64,000 nt of DNA from Actinacidiphila epipremni (lineage in GTDB: Bacteria > Actinomycetota > Actinomycetes > Streptomycetales > Streptomycetaceae): the NCBI RefSeq assembly GCF_012034175.1, contig NZ_JAATEJ010000001.1, positions 1 through 64,000 of the forward strand, written 5' to 3'. Numbering within the stretch: the first letter of the stretch is position 1; each line of letters begins with the position of its first letter. A program made the position numbers and the translations under genes. Below the pieces are notes generated by a model. The model saw nothing but the letters and a program-made list of their open reading frames with translations. It did no database searches and was not told the DNA's origin. This document shows positions 56,101-64,000 of the stretch, piece by piece.

Positions 56101-57388
56101 TGTTGATCACGGCGCTGACGACATGCGCTCCCCAGATCACCGAGGGCACGGCGAGCTGGTAGTAGGAGCGCTCGATGCCCTTGCAGCCGGAGTAGGTGTT
56201 GTCACCGACGCCGGGATCGCCGTACTCGGTGGAGTCGAAGTTGGACGCCGTGGGGCAGCCCTGCTGGACCTCGTTCCAGTGCTGCCGCGCCCCGGACGTC
56301 GGATGCGGGTTCCAGGTCGGGTCGATGTAGACCGGGTAGACGGTGTCCTTGCCGGTGAGCAGCTTCCGGTCGGGTGTGAGGGTGAGCTTGCCGGCGGACA
56401 CGTCCACGCCGAGGGGCGCGGTGTGCGCGCCGGGCTGCGGGCTCGCGGCCGAGGGCAGGACCGCGGAGCGGGCGCGTACGGCCGGTGACACGGTCCGCGC
56501 ACCGGCCACGCCGGCCGCCTTCGCGGAGTCCCACATGAGGGGCGCCGGCGCGCTGTAGGCGACGTCGCCGCCCGGGGTGACCGCGGCGAGACCCTCGGGC
56601 CCGGCGTCCTCGACGGTGACGCCGGTGGCATGGGTGGCGAGGACCAGCGAGCCGAGCGCGGGATCGGCCGCGGCGGTCGCCGACTTGACGACCAGCACCT
56701 CGGAGAAGCCGCCCAGCGTCGTGGCGGTGACCTTGAGGTCGATGTCCGGCAGGACGTCCGGGTAGGTGAGCGTGTCGCCCGCGGCGGTCGGCGCGGGCAG
56801 CGCGGTGGGCCAGCCGAAGGCCAGCTGCTCCGTGCCCGCGCCCATCGCCGCCAGCGGCACGGAGCCGCCGCCGGACAGGGTGAGCTGGCCGGTCGCCGCG
56901 GTGGGGCTGTACGTGCCGTCCGCGTTGTGCACGAGCGTGGCGTCGACCGGCGTCCACGCCCCGTTCTTCCTGACCCGTACCGGCAGCAGGCTGGAGTCGT
57001 ACGTGGTGGTGCCGGACGGGTTGACCGTCGTCGTGGACGTCTGGGTGGTCAGCGCGTCCACGGTGACCGGCTTGCCCGCGGCGGCGGCCTGCGCCTGTGC
57101 GTCCTGCACCGCCTTGCGCTGCGCGGCCGTCAGGCCGTCCGCGTCGTCCCGGGGCGCGAGCGGTGCGCCGGGCGCCGGCGCCGGCTCGTCGGGCTGCGGC
57201 GCCGGTGTGGCCTGCGCCCCGGACACGGGGGCCGCCGGGCCGCCGGAGTCGGCGACCGCTGCCCCGCCATTTGCAAGAGCTATACCTGGCGTAATTACGC
57301 CGACTATCGTCGCGACCGTGAATGCGGACTTCCATATTCCGCGCGGACGGCCTGTTTTTCGGCAGCGCAAACGTACCCGTCGACGCAT
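53147..57388 (-). CDS. Giant secreted protein with DNRLRE-like part and degenerate SGNH domain
   Basis: A 1413-residue exoprotein. Signal peptide about 1-47 (GIWKSAFTVATIVGVITPGI ... AVA). Residues about 110-400 resemble N-terminal parts of Streptomyces RHS-associated proteins (LPDIDLKVTATTLGGFSEVLVV; VYPVYIDPTW). A DNRLRE-like beta domain follows at about 385-530, then Ig-like/fibronectin-like segments. The last ~230 residues align by eye with extracellular GDSL/SGNH hydrolases, but the nucleophile Ser of GDS is His1188 (TVGDHLV), the GxND Asn is Thr1278 (EGLTDLL), and the DxxH His is Asn1388 (DHVN), so hydrolysis is unlikely. GGGGTGGGGAA precedes the ATG. It is divergent from the RHS gene and probably works with it. 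Confidence 0.82.
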   Translation of the reverse strand: MRRRVRLRCRKTGRPRGIWKSAFTVATIVGVITPGIALANGGAAVADSGGPAAPVSGAQATPAPQPDEPAPAPGAPLAPRDDADGLTAAQRKAVQDAQAQAAAAGKPVTVDALTTQTSTTTVNPSGTTTYDSSLLPVRVRKNGAWTPVDATLVHNADGTYSPTAATGQLTLSGGGSVPLAAMGAGTEQLAFGWPTALPAPTAAGDTLTYPDVLPDIDLKVTATTLGGFSEVLVVKSATAAADPALGSLVLATHATGVTVEDAGPEGLAAVTPGGDVAYSAPAPLMWDSAKAAGVAGARTVSPAVRARSAVLPSAASPQPGAHTAPLGVDVSAGKLTLTPDRKLLTGKDTVYPVYIDPTWNPHPTSGARQHWNEVQQGCPTASNFDSTEYGDPGVGDNTYSGCKGIERSYYQLAVPSVIWGAHVVSAVINTTETYAAQCDTTSTVTMYQTSAVSKAFSWNTKPAAGAKIGSQSFAPTCSSYVSGGFAATSTLVKAAAGHWSSLAFVLINANETNGYHFKRFAANPSVSITYNRVPNAPSTPTVKVTGSTYGCATATPYPVLGKTVATTPPSLSALVSDPDKDALQATYTYWVGTGAKATLKSKDVSSGQQAPASFPLAYIKGLADGTVVNWQVSVSDGEDSKANTSTCHFTVDQRAPVEPTMTADVYPDIDADGAPGAPAGTPGAFTAKVDPGTSQNNAAKFVFGLDSPPPTSGAPASQTKTATNNTATYTATPVAPGTHTLFAYALDSAGNESPMHEYHFTAVGHAGKTYPSLSAAFDNTAVSDNADPGAANIDGAGYSFSLQDLEAQGWQPGGKLTVDGATFTLPDFGSGAPDNVLAANQTITMSGEQGDALLFLATSTYGGSAADRAPADHSSPYVPDGTAVSATNCTFGYDGTHYSDCTEPSGTITYADGTAPQSYYLSVPDWASGPYQLSVSSFPNTNAPTGQFAKAHNIYAFAVPLARGAAVASVTLPDLNSSLQAFVPGLHILAMAVRDTTTAPGGGSWTGAWSSPSSSGAYNYIGGADYGNQTFRTLVTPSTGGSGVRIRLSNRGNQTPLHIDHVTFAHQGSGAATADTPVDLTFGGSTGVVIPGNGEVYSDPLTATVTALHPVAISFHLATSLRYIPEHAWASDTYLYVSPVGSGDHTADTGNTAFVNTGLPYGFFSDILTNVDVLSAGSPGTVVTVGDHLVNTTGTKALGGYGPPGVPWRLGGALARSLQSTTQDVPRYGVVAADVLNNRVATDVSAGNGGGRSLLNRLDQDVLANPGVSTVVVDEGLTDLLNGTDDAELTSAYQILLDQLQAWGIRTVVMTLTPCEGFSLCTDAVDADRQSANEWISGVLAANPPGQTYVDANAQVAVDDPAGTATPPEQQLSNQAAPFDFDAGDHVNLTPDGYAALAAAVTGDLTVLVPPEE

Positions 57389-57740
57389 TTCCCCACCCCT
57401 GAGTCAAATCGAATCGAGATGCAACCCGGAGCAAGGTAGCGGCTGCGTGTTCGATTCAGCAAGTAGTCACGCACAGGTGACCCTCCGTCAGTTGGTGAGG
57501 TCAGTTGCCTCCCGTGTGAAGGATGGGGTGACCGTCAAGTCCCGATTGTTGCCCTAAGGGTGGGTTGGTTCATCATGTACCGGACATGAAGGGTATGCGA
57601 GGCATCGTTCTACTGTTTTGACCATCCCATGGGATATGCGCGGGTCGATCTTTACTCTTCATTCCCTCGAAAGGAATCCCGCTCCGAAGACTTGATTGCT
57701 AGCTTCAGCCTTCTGCTTGTCCACACCTTGGGGGGTTGCG
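57389..57740. promoter_or_regulatory. 352-base divergent control region, unusually AT-rich
   Basis: No gene. It is visibly less GC-rich than the flanks. It holds TCATGT-ACCGG-ACATGA (57573-57589), a perfect palindrome ATCCCATGGGAT (57622-57633) directly after TTGACC (57616-57621, -35-like), ATTCC/GGAAT arms near 57661-57677, and TTGTCCACA (57717-57725), a Streptomyces-type DnaA box, 15 bp before the RHS start. It must carry promoters for both exoprotein genes. Confidence 0.55.
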
Positions 57741-60700
57741 GTGCGCAGTCATATCGGCATGCCATTGCGGAGACGCTCGGCGCGAGGTGCCCGCAAATCC
57801 TGGGCATGGGGCCTGTGGGCCGCCCTCCTCGCACTGGTCGTGCCGTTCGTCGCCGGCGGGCCGGCCGCCGTCGCCGACGCTCCGGACTACCGGGTCACGC
57901 TCACGAAGGAACGGGCCGTGCCGGTCACGCCGGTGGCCGCGCACAAGGTCAAGGTCCCCACGATGCCCGCCTGGGACCCGGCCGCCGCGCACCGCAGCTG
58001 GCCGGCGGCCGGCAGCGCCGACGTCGCCGTCGCCGCCACGCAGGCCAGGGCGGCGAGCCTGCCCGTGCGAATAGCCCAGGCCCCCGCCGCGAAGGCCACG
58101 GCGACCGGCGGCACCGCGAGGACCGCCTCGGGCACGAAGCAACCCGCCACCCGTACCCCCGCCACCCGTACCCCCGCCACCCGTACCCCCGCCACCCGTA
58201 CCCCCGCCACCCGTACCCCCGTCACCCGCGCCCGCGTCACCGTCGCCGACCGCACGGCGACCCAGCGCCTCCACCTCGACGGCGTCGTCCTCCAGGTCAC
58301 CCGGTCCGACGCCGCCACCGGCACCGGCGACGTCACCGTCAGCCTGGACTACTCCGCCTTCAAGGACGCCTACGGCGCCGACTGGGGCTCCCGCCTGCGA
58401 CTGGTCTCGCTGCCCGCCTGCGCACTGACCACCCCCGACCTCCCCGCCTGCCAGACGCAGACGCCGCTGCCCTCCACGAACGACAGCGGCACCCACGTGG
58501 TCTCCGCCGTGGTGCCGCTGTCCACCACCGCGGTGCTGGCCGCCGCCGCGGGCACCGCGAGCGGCGGCGGCAGCTTCTCCGCGACCTCGCTGGCGCCCTC
58601 GGGCCAGTGGTCGGCCGGCAGCGCGACCGGCGACTTCTCCTGGTCCTACCCGATCGGCCTGCCCGACGTCCCCGGCGGCCTCGAACCCTCCGTCGCCCTC
58701 GGCTACAGCTCGCAGAGCATCGACGGCCGCACCTCCAGCACCTCCCCGCAGGCCTCCTGGATCGGTGACGGCTGGGACTACTCGCCCGGCTTCGTCGAGG
58801 AGTCGTACGCCGGCTGCTCCGACGACACCGCCGGCGGCAGCCCCAAGACCGGCGACCAGTGCTGGTCGGACGCCACCGACACCCTCACGCTCTCCCTCAA
58901 CGGCTCCTCCAACACCCTGGTCCACGACGACGCCACCGGCACCTGGCACCCGCAGGGCGACTCCGGCGAGATCGTCAGCATCGCCACCGACACCGTCAAC
59001 CCGGACCAGGAGCACCGCTACTTCACCGTCACCACCACCGACGGCACCACGTACTACTTCGGCCGCAACCGGCTGCCCGGCTGGTCCGACCACGGCACCG
59101 CCGCCGACGACCCGGTCACCAACTCGGTGTGGACCGCCCGCGTCTACGGCAACGACACCGGCGAGCCCTGCCACGCCTCGACGTTCGCCGCCTCCGCCTG
59201 CGACCAGGCCTACCGGTGGAACCTCGACTACGTCGTCGACGACCACAGCAACGCCATCAGCTACTGGTACACCCCGGAGACCGGCTACTACGGCGCCGAC
59301 AACGCCACCACCCCGGCGGCCTACAGCCGCGGCGGCTACCTGACGAAGATCCAGTACGGCCAGCGCGCCGGCAAGGTCTACGACACCGCGGGCACCCCCG
59401 CCGCCGCCCAGGTCTTCTTCGACACCGCCGAACGCTGCCTGCCCACCTCCGGCTTCGACTGCGCCCCGGCCAAGCTCACCGCCGCCAACGCCGCCCACTG
59501 GCCCGACGTGCCGGCCGACCAGATCTGCGCCTCGACCGGCACCTGCAACAACCACGGCCCCGCCTTCTTCACCACCCGGTGGCTCAGCGGCATCCGCACC
59601 CAGATCCTCACCGGCGGCAGCTACCGGAACGTCGACTCCTGGGCGCTCACCCACAGCTTCCCGCCGCCCGCGGACGCCAAGGACACCACGACCCCGACCG
59701 CATGGCTGACCGGCATCACCCGCACCGGCCTCGACGGCGGCACCCTGGCCACCAAGCCCCTCACCTTCGCCGGCCAGGCGATGGTCAACCGGGTCGACGG
59801 CCTCGACGGCTACCAGCCGCTCGCCCGCTACCGGCTCACCGACATCACCACCGAGACCGGCGAGGTCATCAAGGTCCAGTACACCGCCCCGCAGTGCCAC
59901 CGGTCGGGCACCACCGTGCTGCCGTCCGCCGCGGACGACAACCACCTGCTGTGCTACCCCGTCTACTGGACCCCGCCCGGCCAGGTCGACCCCCAGCTGG
60001 ACTGGTTCAACAAATACCTCGTCCACGCCGTCACCGAGCAGGACCCGACCGGCGGCAGCCCGCCCATGGAGACCGTCTACTCCTACGGCGGCGACCCTGC
60101 CTGGCACTACGCCGACGACCCCGGCACACCCGCCAAGTACCGCACCTGGAACCAGTGGCGCGGCTACGGCCAGGTCGACACCCGCACCGGCTCCGACACC
60201 ACCGGCGTCACCCTCGCCCGGGTCAGCTACTTCCGGGGCATGGACGGCGACAAGACGTCGACCGGCACCCGGAACGTCTCCCTCACCAGCTCGGGCGGCG
60301 ACGTCACCGTCGCCGACAAGGACGAGTACGCCGGCCAGACCTTCGAGGCGCGCAACTACGACGGCGACGGCGGCGCGCAGCTCTCCGACGCGGTGACCGT
60401 CCCCTGGGAGAGCGCCGCGACGGCCACGCAGACCCGTACCAAGGCCGGTCTCGGACCGATCAGCTCCCACATCCTCGGGCTGGCACGCGAACGCGTCACC
60501 ACGACCAAGGCCGACGGCACACCGATCACCGACGAGACCGACTACACCCACGACGCCACGACCGGCCTGGTGCTCGCCGTCGACGACAAGGGCGACCTCG
60601 CCACCGCCACCGACGACCGCTGCGAGAAGACCGCCTACGCCAAGAACGCCGCCGGCGGCCTGCTGCCCGCCCCGCGCCGCATCACCTCGCTCGGCGTCGG

Positions 60701-63700
60701 CTGCGCCGCGACCCCGGCCTACCCCGGCGACCTGCTCGGCGACGACCTGATCTTCTACGACGGCGCCACCGACAGCACCGCCCCGGTCACCGGCCCCGCC
60801 GACGTCACCAAGGTCCAGCGGGCCGACTCCGCGGCGGCCGACGGCACACCGCACTACGTCACCGCCACCGCGTACACCCTGCCGGGCACCAACACCCCGG
60901 ACTACGACATCTACGGCCGGCAGCTGAGCCAGACCGACGCCCTCGGCCACCGCACCGTCACCGCCTACACCCCGGCGACCGGCGCCGCGCCCACCCAGAT
61001 CAAGACCACGGAACCGCAGGTGACCGGCCAGTCGCTGCCGTTCACCTCCACCACCACCTACGACCCGGCCCGCGGCCTGGCCCTGTCCACCACCGACGTC
61101 TCCGGCTACACCAGCACCAGCACCTACGACCCGCTCGGCCGGATCACCGCCGGCTGGAGCCCCGGCTTCTCGCAGGCCCGGGGCGACCAGCCCAACATCA
61201 CCTACAGCTACGACCTGTCCAACAGCGCGCCGTCCACCGTCACGACGAAGTCGCTCGTCGACAACGGCACCGCCACCACGTACCGCACGTCGATCACGCT
61301 CTACGACGCGCTGCTGCGCGCCCGCGAGACGCAGACCGCGACGGCCGACGGCGGACGCGTCGTCACCGGCACCGAGTTCGACGACCACGGCTGGGCGGTC
61401 AAGTCCAGCGGCCCCTACTACACCTCGGGCGCACCGGACGGGACGCTCGTCTCCGCGCCCGACGACCAGGTCGCCACCGAGAGCGCGACCTTCTACGACG
61501 GCGCCGGCCGCGTCACCGCCTCCGCCGCGTACGCCAAGGGCTCCGAGACCTGGCGCACCACCACGGCGTACCCCGGCTCGGACCGCACCGACGTCACCCC
61601 GCCGGACGGCGCCAGCCCCACCACGACCTACACCGACGGCCGCGGGCGCCCCGTCGCACTGCTCACCTACCACGGCAGCACCCCCAGCGGCCCGGCCGAC
61701 ACCATCCGCTACAGCTACGACAAGTCCGGCCACCAGACGGGTATCGCCGACGACGACGGCAACACCTGGTCGTCCACGTACGACATGCTCGGCCGCAAGG
61801 TCTCCCAGACCGACCCGGACACCGGCACGTCGTCCACCAGCTACGACCTGACGGGCCTGGCGCTCACCTCGACCGACGCCCGCGGCAAGCAGGTCAGCAC
61901 CGCGTACGACGAGCTGGGCCGCCCGACCGCCACGTACGACACCACCGGCGGCGCCACCCCCTCGACCGCGAACCGGCTGGCGTCCTGGACGTACGACACG
62001 CTCAAGAAGGGCCTGCCCACCGCCACCACGTCCTACGACGACGGGCTCGCCTACACCAGCAAGATCCTCGGCTACGACAGCCACGGCTGGACCCAGTCCA
62101 CCGAGACGATCATCCCGTCCGGCGACGGCAACCCGGCCGGCACGTACATCACCGACCGCACGTACACGCCGACCGGCAATCTGCGCTCCTACACCGACAG
62201 CGCCGCCGGCGCCCTGCCCCAGGAGACCGTCAGCTACGGCTACGACACCTTCGGCCGTCCGACGTCGGCCGGCGGTGACGCCGGCAGCTGGGACTACGTC
62301 GACAAGCTCGCCTGGACCGAATACGACGAGCCCCAGCAGTTCACCTTCGGGCCGTCCGGGAACTTCGCGCAGGAGACGTACTCCTACGACGAGCAGACCC
62401 GGCGGCTCAAGGGCCAGCTGACCGTCACCCAGTCCGGTCGGGTGCGTGCCGACGACGTCGCCTACGACTACAAGGCGTCCGGCGAGGTCACCCGGATCAG
62501 CGACAAGCTCGACTCCGGGCAGACCGACACCCAGTGCTTCCGCTACGACGGCGCGCAGCGGCTGTCGGCCGCGTGGACCGCGACCGACGACTGCGCCGCC
62601 ACCCCCGCGGCAGGATCCGCCGCCACCGTGGGCGGCCCGGCACCGTACTGGCAGTCCTGGACCTACGACGCGACCGGCGACCGGGCCTCGCAGACCGAGC
62701 ACAACCTGGCCGGGGACGCCGCGCAGGACGCCGTCGCCACCTACGCCGACGCCAAGGCGAGCGGGGGCCCCGCCCACGCGCTGGCGTCCGTCGGCACCCA
62801 CACGCCGGGCGCGCCCGTACCCGACGCGACCACCTCGTACAGCTACGACGCGGCCGGCAACGTCGCCACCCGCACCACCCAGGCCGGCACCGACACCTTC
62901 ACCTTCGACACCCAGGGCAAGCTCGCCGAGCTCCAGCAGTCCGGCCACCAGGACGCGACGACGTACGTCTACGACGCCGGCGGCAACCTGCTGGTGCGGC
63001 GGGACGCGGCGGGCAGCACGGTCTTCCTCGGCGACGAGGAGATCACCCTCAAGGCGGGGGAGAGCAACCGGACCGGCGTGCGCTACATCTCCATCGGCGG
63101 CATGCCGGTCGCCGTGCACTCCTCGGACGGCACCTTCTCCTACCTCGTCTCCGACCGGCAGGGCACCGGCCAGCTCCAGATCGACGCCGTGAGCCAGGCC
63201 CTCACCCGCCGCCAGTACCTGCCCTTCGGCGGCACCCGCACCTCCACCACCGGCTGGGTCGGCGACCGCGGCTTCGTCGGCGGCCAGCAGGACGACGCCA
63301 CGGGCCTGACGAACCTCGGGGCCCGCGAGTACGACGCCTCCACCGGCCGTTTCCTCACCCCCGACCCGCTGCTCTCCCCGACCGACCCGCAGTCCCTGAA
63401 CGCGTACTCCTACGCCGACAACAGCCCCGTCACGCTGTCGGACCCGAGCGGCAACCAGCCCGACGACTGCATCTACTACACGTGCAAGCGGGTCGGGAAC
63501 ACCTGGGCGTTCGGCGGCCTGCGCCCGGGCAAGGGCAACGGCGGCAGCAGCGGCGGCACCAGCAAGACCCCGGTGTCCGCGACCACGGCCAAGGCCCAGG
63601 ACGACGCGGCGGCGGCCCAGCGCGCCGCCGACACCGCCAACTCCGTCGCCGCGGCGGCCCGGGCCCACAAGGAGGGCCTGGTCCACAAGATCATCGACCT

Positions 63701-64000
63701 GGTCGGTGACCTGATCGGCGTCAACGACGCGATCAGCTGCTTCACCGAAGGCAACGTCATGGGCTGCATCAACACAGCCCTGGGCTCGGTCCCGTGGACC
63801 AAGGTCTTCAAGGCGTTCAAGGTCGGCGTCAAGGCGTTCAAGATCTGGCGCGACGTGGAGAAGGCGGAAGCCGCCGTCAAGGACACGTCCGAGGCGCTGA
63901 ACGTCGCCGAGGAGATCGCGGTCGCCAAGCGGCAGGCCGCCGACGCGGCGGAGCTGGACGACGCGGCGAACGCCGCCGCCAAGTCCGCGGAGGAGGCCCC
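57741..64000 (+). CDS. Secreted RHS/YD-repeat polymorphic toxin protein, 3' partial
   Basis: At least 2086 residues; no stop before the window ends. The GTG at 57741 follows GGGGGG and opens a signal peptide (RRRSARGARKSW, then AWGLWAALLALVVPFVAGG). Five ATRTP repeats lie at about 136-160. The RHS core (about 300-1900) has many YD repeats (YDPLGRITAG, YDELGRPTATYD, YDAAGNVATRTT, YDAGGNLLVRRD) and the closing signature LGAREYDASTGRFLTPDPL...DPSGNQ (DPSG at 1901-1904). The variable tip follows: a Gly/Ser linker and a hydrophobic pre-toxin segment (AISCFTEGNVMGCINTALGS). The toxin itself lies beyond the window. The RHS shell normally encloses the toxin until delivery. An immunity gene is expected downstream but cannot be seen. 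Confidence 0.92.
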   Translation, partial: MRSHIGMPLRRRSARGARKSWAWGLWAALLALVVPFVAGGPAAVADAPDYRVTLTKERAVPVTPVAAHKVKVPTMPAWDPAAAHRSWPAAGSADVAVAATQARAASLPVRIAQAPAAKATATGGTARTASGTKQPATRTPATRTPATRTPATRTPATRTPVTRARVTVADRTATQRLHLDGVVLQVTRSDAATGTGDVTVSLDYSAFKDAYGADWGSRLRLVSLPACALTTPDLPACQTQTPLPSTNDSGTHVVSAVVPLSTTAVLAAAAGTASGGGSFSATSLAPSGQWSAGSATGDFSWSYPIGLPDVPGGLEPSVALGYSSQSIDGRTSSTSPQASWIGDGWDYSPGFVEESYAGCSDDTAGGSPKTGDQCWSDATDTLTLSLNGSSNTLVHDDATGTWHPQGDSGEIVSIATDTVNPDQEHRYFTVTTTDGTTYYFGRNRLPGWSDHGTAADDPVTNSVWTARVYGNDTGEPCHASTFAASACDQAYRWNLDYVVDDHSNAISYWYTPETGYYGADNATTPAAYSRGGYLTKIQYGQRAGKVYDTAGTPAAAQVFFDTAERCLPTSGFDCAPAKLTAANAAHWPDVPADQICASTGTCNNHGPAFFTTRWLSGIRTQILTGGSYRNVDSWALTHSFPPPADAKDTTTPTAWLTGITRTGLDGGTLATKPLTFAGQAMVNRVDGLDGYQPLARYRLTDITTETGEVIKVQYTAPQCHRSGTTVLPSAADDNHLLCYPVYWTPPGQVDPQLDWFNKYLVHAVTEQDPTGGSPPMETVYSYGGDPAWHYADDPGTPAKYRTWNQWRGYGQVDTRTGSDTTGVTLARVSYFRGMDGDKTSTGTRNVSLTSSGGDVTVADKDEYAGQTFEARNYDGDGGAQLSDAVTVPWESAATATQTRTKAGLGPISSHILGLARERVTTTKADGTPITDETDYTHDATTGLVLAVDDKGDLATATDDRCEKTAYAKNAAGGLLPAPRRITSLGVGCAATPAYPGDLLGDDLIFYDGATDSTAPVTGPADVTKVQRADSAAADGTPHYVTATAYTLPGTNTPDYDIYGRQLSQTDALGHRTVTAYTPATGAAPTQIKTTEPQVTGQSLPFTSTTTYDPARGLALSTTDVSGYTSTSTYDPLGRITAGWSPGFSQARGDQPNITYSYDLSNSAPSTVTTKSLVDNGTATTYRTSITLYDALLRARETQTATADGGRVVTGTEFDDHGWAVKSSGPYYTSGAPDGTLVSAPDDQVATESATFYDGAGRVTASAAYAKGSETWRTTTAYPGSDRTDVTPPDGASPTTTYTDGRGRPVALLTYHGSTPSGPADTIRYSYDKSGHQTGIADDDGNTWSSTYDMLGRKVSQTDPDTGTSSTSYDLTGLALTSTDARGKQVSTAYDELGRPTATYDTTGGATPSTANRLASWTYDTLKKGLPTATTSYDDGLAYTSKILGYDSHGWTQSTETIIPSGDGNPAGTYITDRTYTPTGNLRSYTDSAAGALPQETVSYGYDTFGRPTSAGGDAGSWDYVDKLAWTEYDEPQQFTFGPSGNFAQETYSYDEQTRRLKGQLTVTQSGRVRADDVAYDYKASGEVTRISDKLDSGQTDTQCFRYDGAQRLSAAWTATDDCAATPAAGSAATVGGPAPYWQSWTYDATGDRASQTEHNLAGDAAQDAVATYADAKASGGPAHALASVGTHTPGAPVPDATTSYSYDAAGNVATRTTQAGTDTFTFDTQGKLAELQQSGHQDATTYVYDAGGNLLVRRDAAGSTVFLGDEEITLKAGESNRTGVRYISIGGMPVAVHSSDGTFSYLVSDRQGTGQLQIDAVSQALTRRQYLPFGGTRTSTTGWVGDRGFVGGQQDDATGLTNLGAREYDASTGRFLTPDPLLSPTDPQSLNAYSYADNSPVTLSDPSGNQPDDCIYYTCKRVGNTWAFGGLRPGKGNGGSSGGTSKTPVSATTAKAQDDAAAAQRAADTANSVAAAARAHKEGLVHKIIDLVGDLIGVNDAISCFTEGNVMGCINTALGSVPWTKVFKAFKVGVKAFKIWRDVEKAEAAVKDTSEALNVAEEIAVAKRQAADAAELDDAANAAAKSAEEA
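58146..58220 (+). repeat. Five perfect 15-bp tandem repeats in RHS gene
   Basis: GCCACCCGTACCCCC is repeated five times without change and encodes ATRTP. It sits between the signal peptide and the first beta region, so it probably acts as a stalk or wall-spanning linker. Perfect identity suggests recent expansion by slippage. Confidence 0.95.

Noticed and set aside
58146..58220. CRISPR-like array
   Set aside because: The 15-bp units are contiguous, in frame and without spacers; it is a coding tandem repeat.
57705..63686. 1993-codon open frame on the minus strand
   Set aside because: It is a Gly/Val/Arg-rich shadow of the RHS gene. The plus-strand frame from 57741 has clear YD repeats and a signal peptide.

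Overview
The window is about 72% GC or higher by eye, with strong G/C third-position bias, GTG/TTG starts, long inverted-repeat terminators without T-tracts, and a gene order (mtnA-mtrA-mtrB-lpqB-comF-hpf-secA ... kinases-prfB) that I know from Streptomyces chromosomes. It is read here as a core-arm segment of a Streptomyces or very close streptomycete. No tRNA, rRNA, CRISPR array, transposase or integrase was seen.

Layout. 1-17.1 kb is conserved housekeeping: a polytopic membrane protein (-), mtnA, the mtrA-mtrB-lpqB cell-envelope signalling operon, a ComF-like protein, long-form hpf, a NarL-type response regulator, a YcaQ-type DNA glycosylase (-), a GNAT acetyltransferase (-), secA, an Rv3235-family protein (-), a DUF6912-like protein and a HAD phosphatase. 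17.4-22.3 kb is the giant NAD-glutamate dehydrogenase. 22.4-38.2 kb is a surface-glycan region: a tightly coupled minus-strand operon (TagF fusion, DUF2304, DPM1-like transferase, GT2, methyltransferase, two polytopic GT-C-like proteins), then two more GT2-TagF fusions and a second methyltransferase. 38.3-42.1 kb is an ATPase-less sugar ABC importer (binding lipoprotein plus two permeases, one carrying an extracellular domain insertion). 42.3-50.9 kb pairs an orphan EssC/EccC-like FHA-FtsK ATPase with two divergent membrane Ser/Thr kinases (pkaA/pkaB type), separated by a 962-base non-coding spacer with degenerate repeats. prfB follows.

52.2-64.0 kb looks like accessory surface biology inserted where actinobacteria usually carry ftsE-ftsX after prfB: a small LAETG sortase substrate, a 1413-residue secreted protein whose C-terminal SGNH-like fold has lost its catalytic residues, and, divergently, a secreted RHS/YD-repeat polymorphic-toxin protein. 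The RHS frame begins at 57741, stays open for 2086 codons and runs off the window, so its toxin tip is not visible.

How they fit: MtrAB-LpqB, the kinases with the FHA ATPase, SecA, the teichoic-acid-like polymerases and the sortase/RHS exoproteins all concern building, sensing or decorating the cell envelope. The most interesting leads are the pseudo-SGNH/RHS pair, the permease with an inserted beta domain, the soluble EssC-like ATPase beside two kinases, and three copies of the 11-mer GTTATCCACAG placed in front of mtrA, the comF-like gene and the HAD gene. All functions are from reading the sequence and family knowledge; no database search was run.
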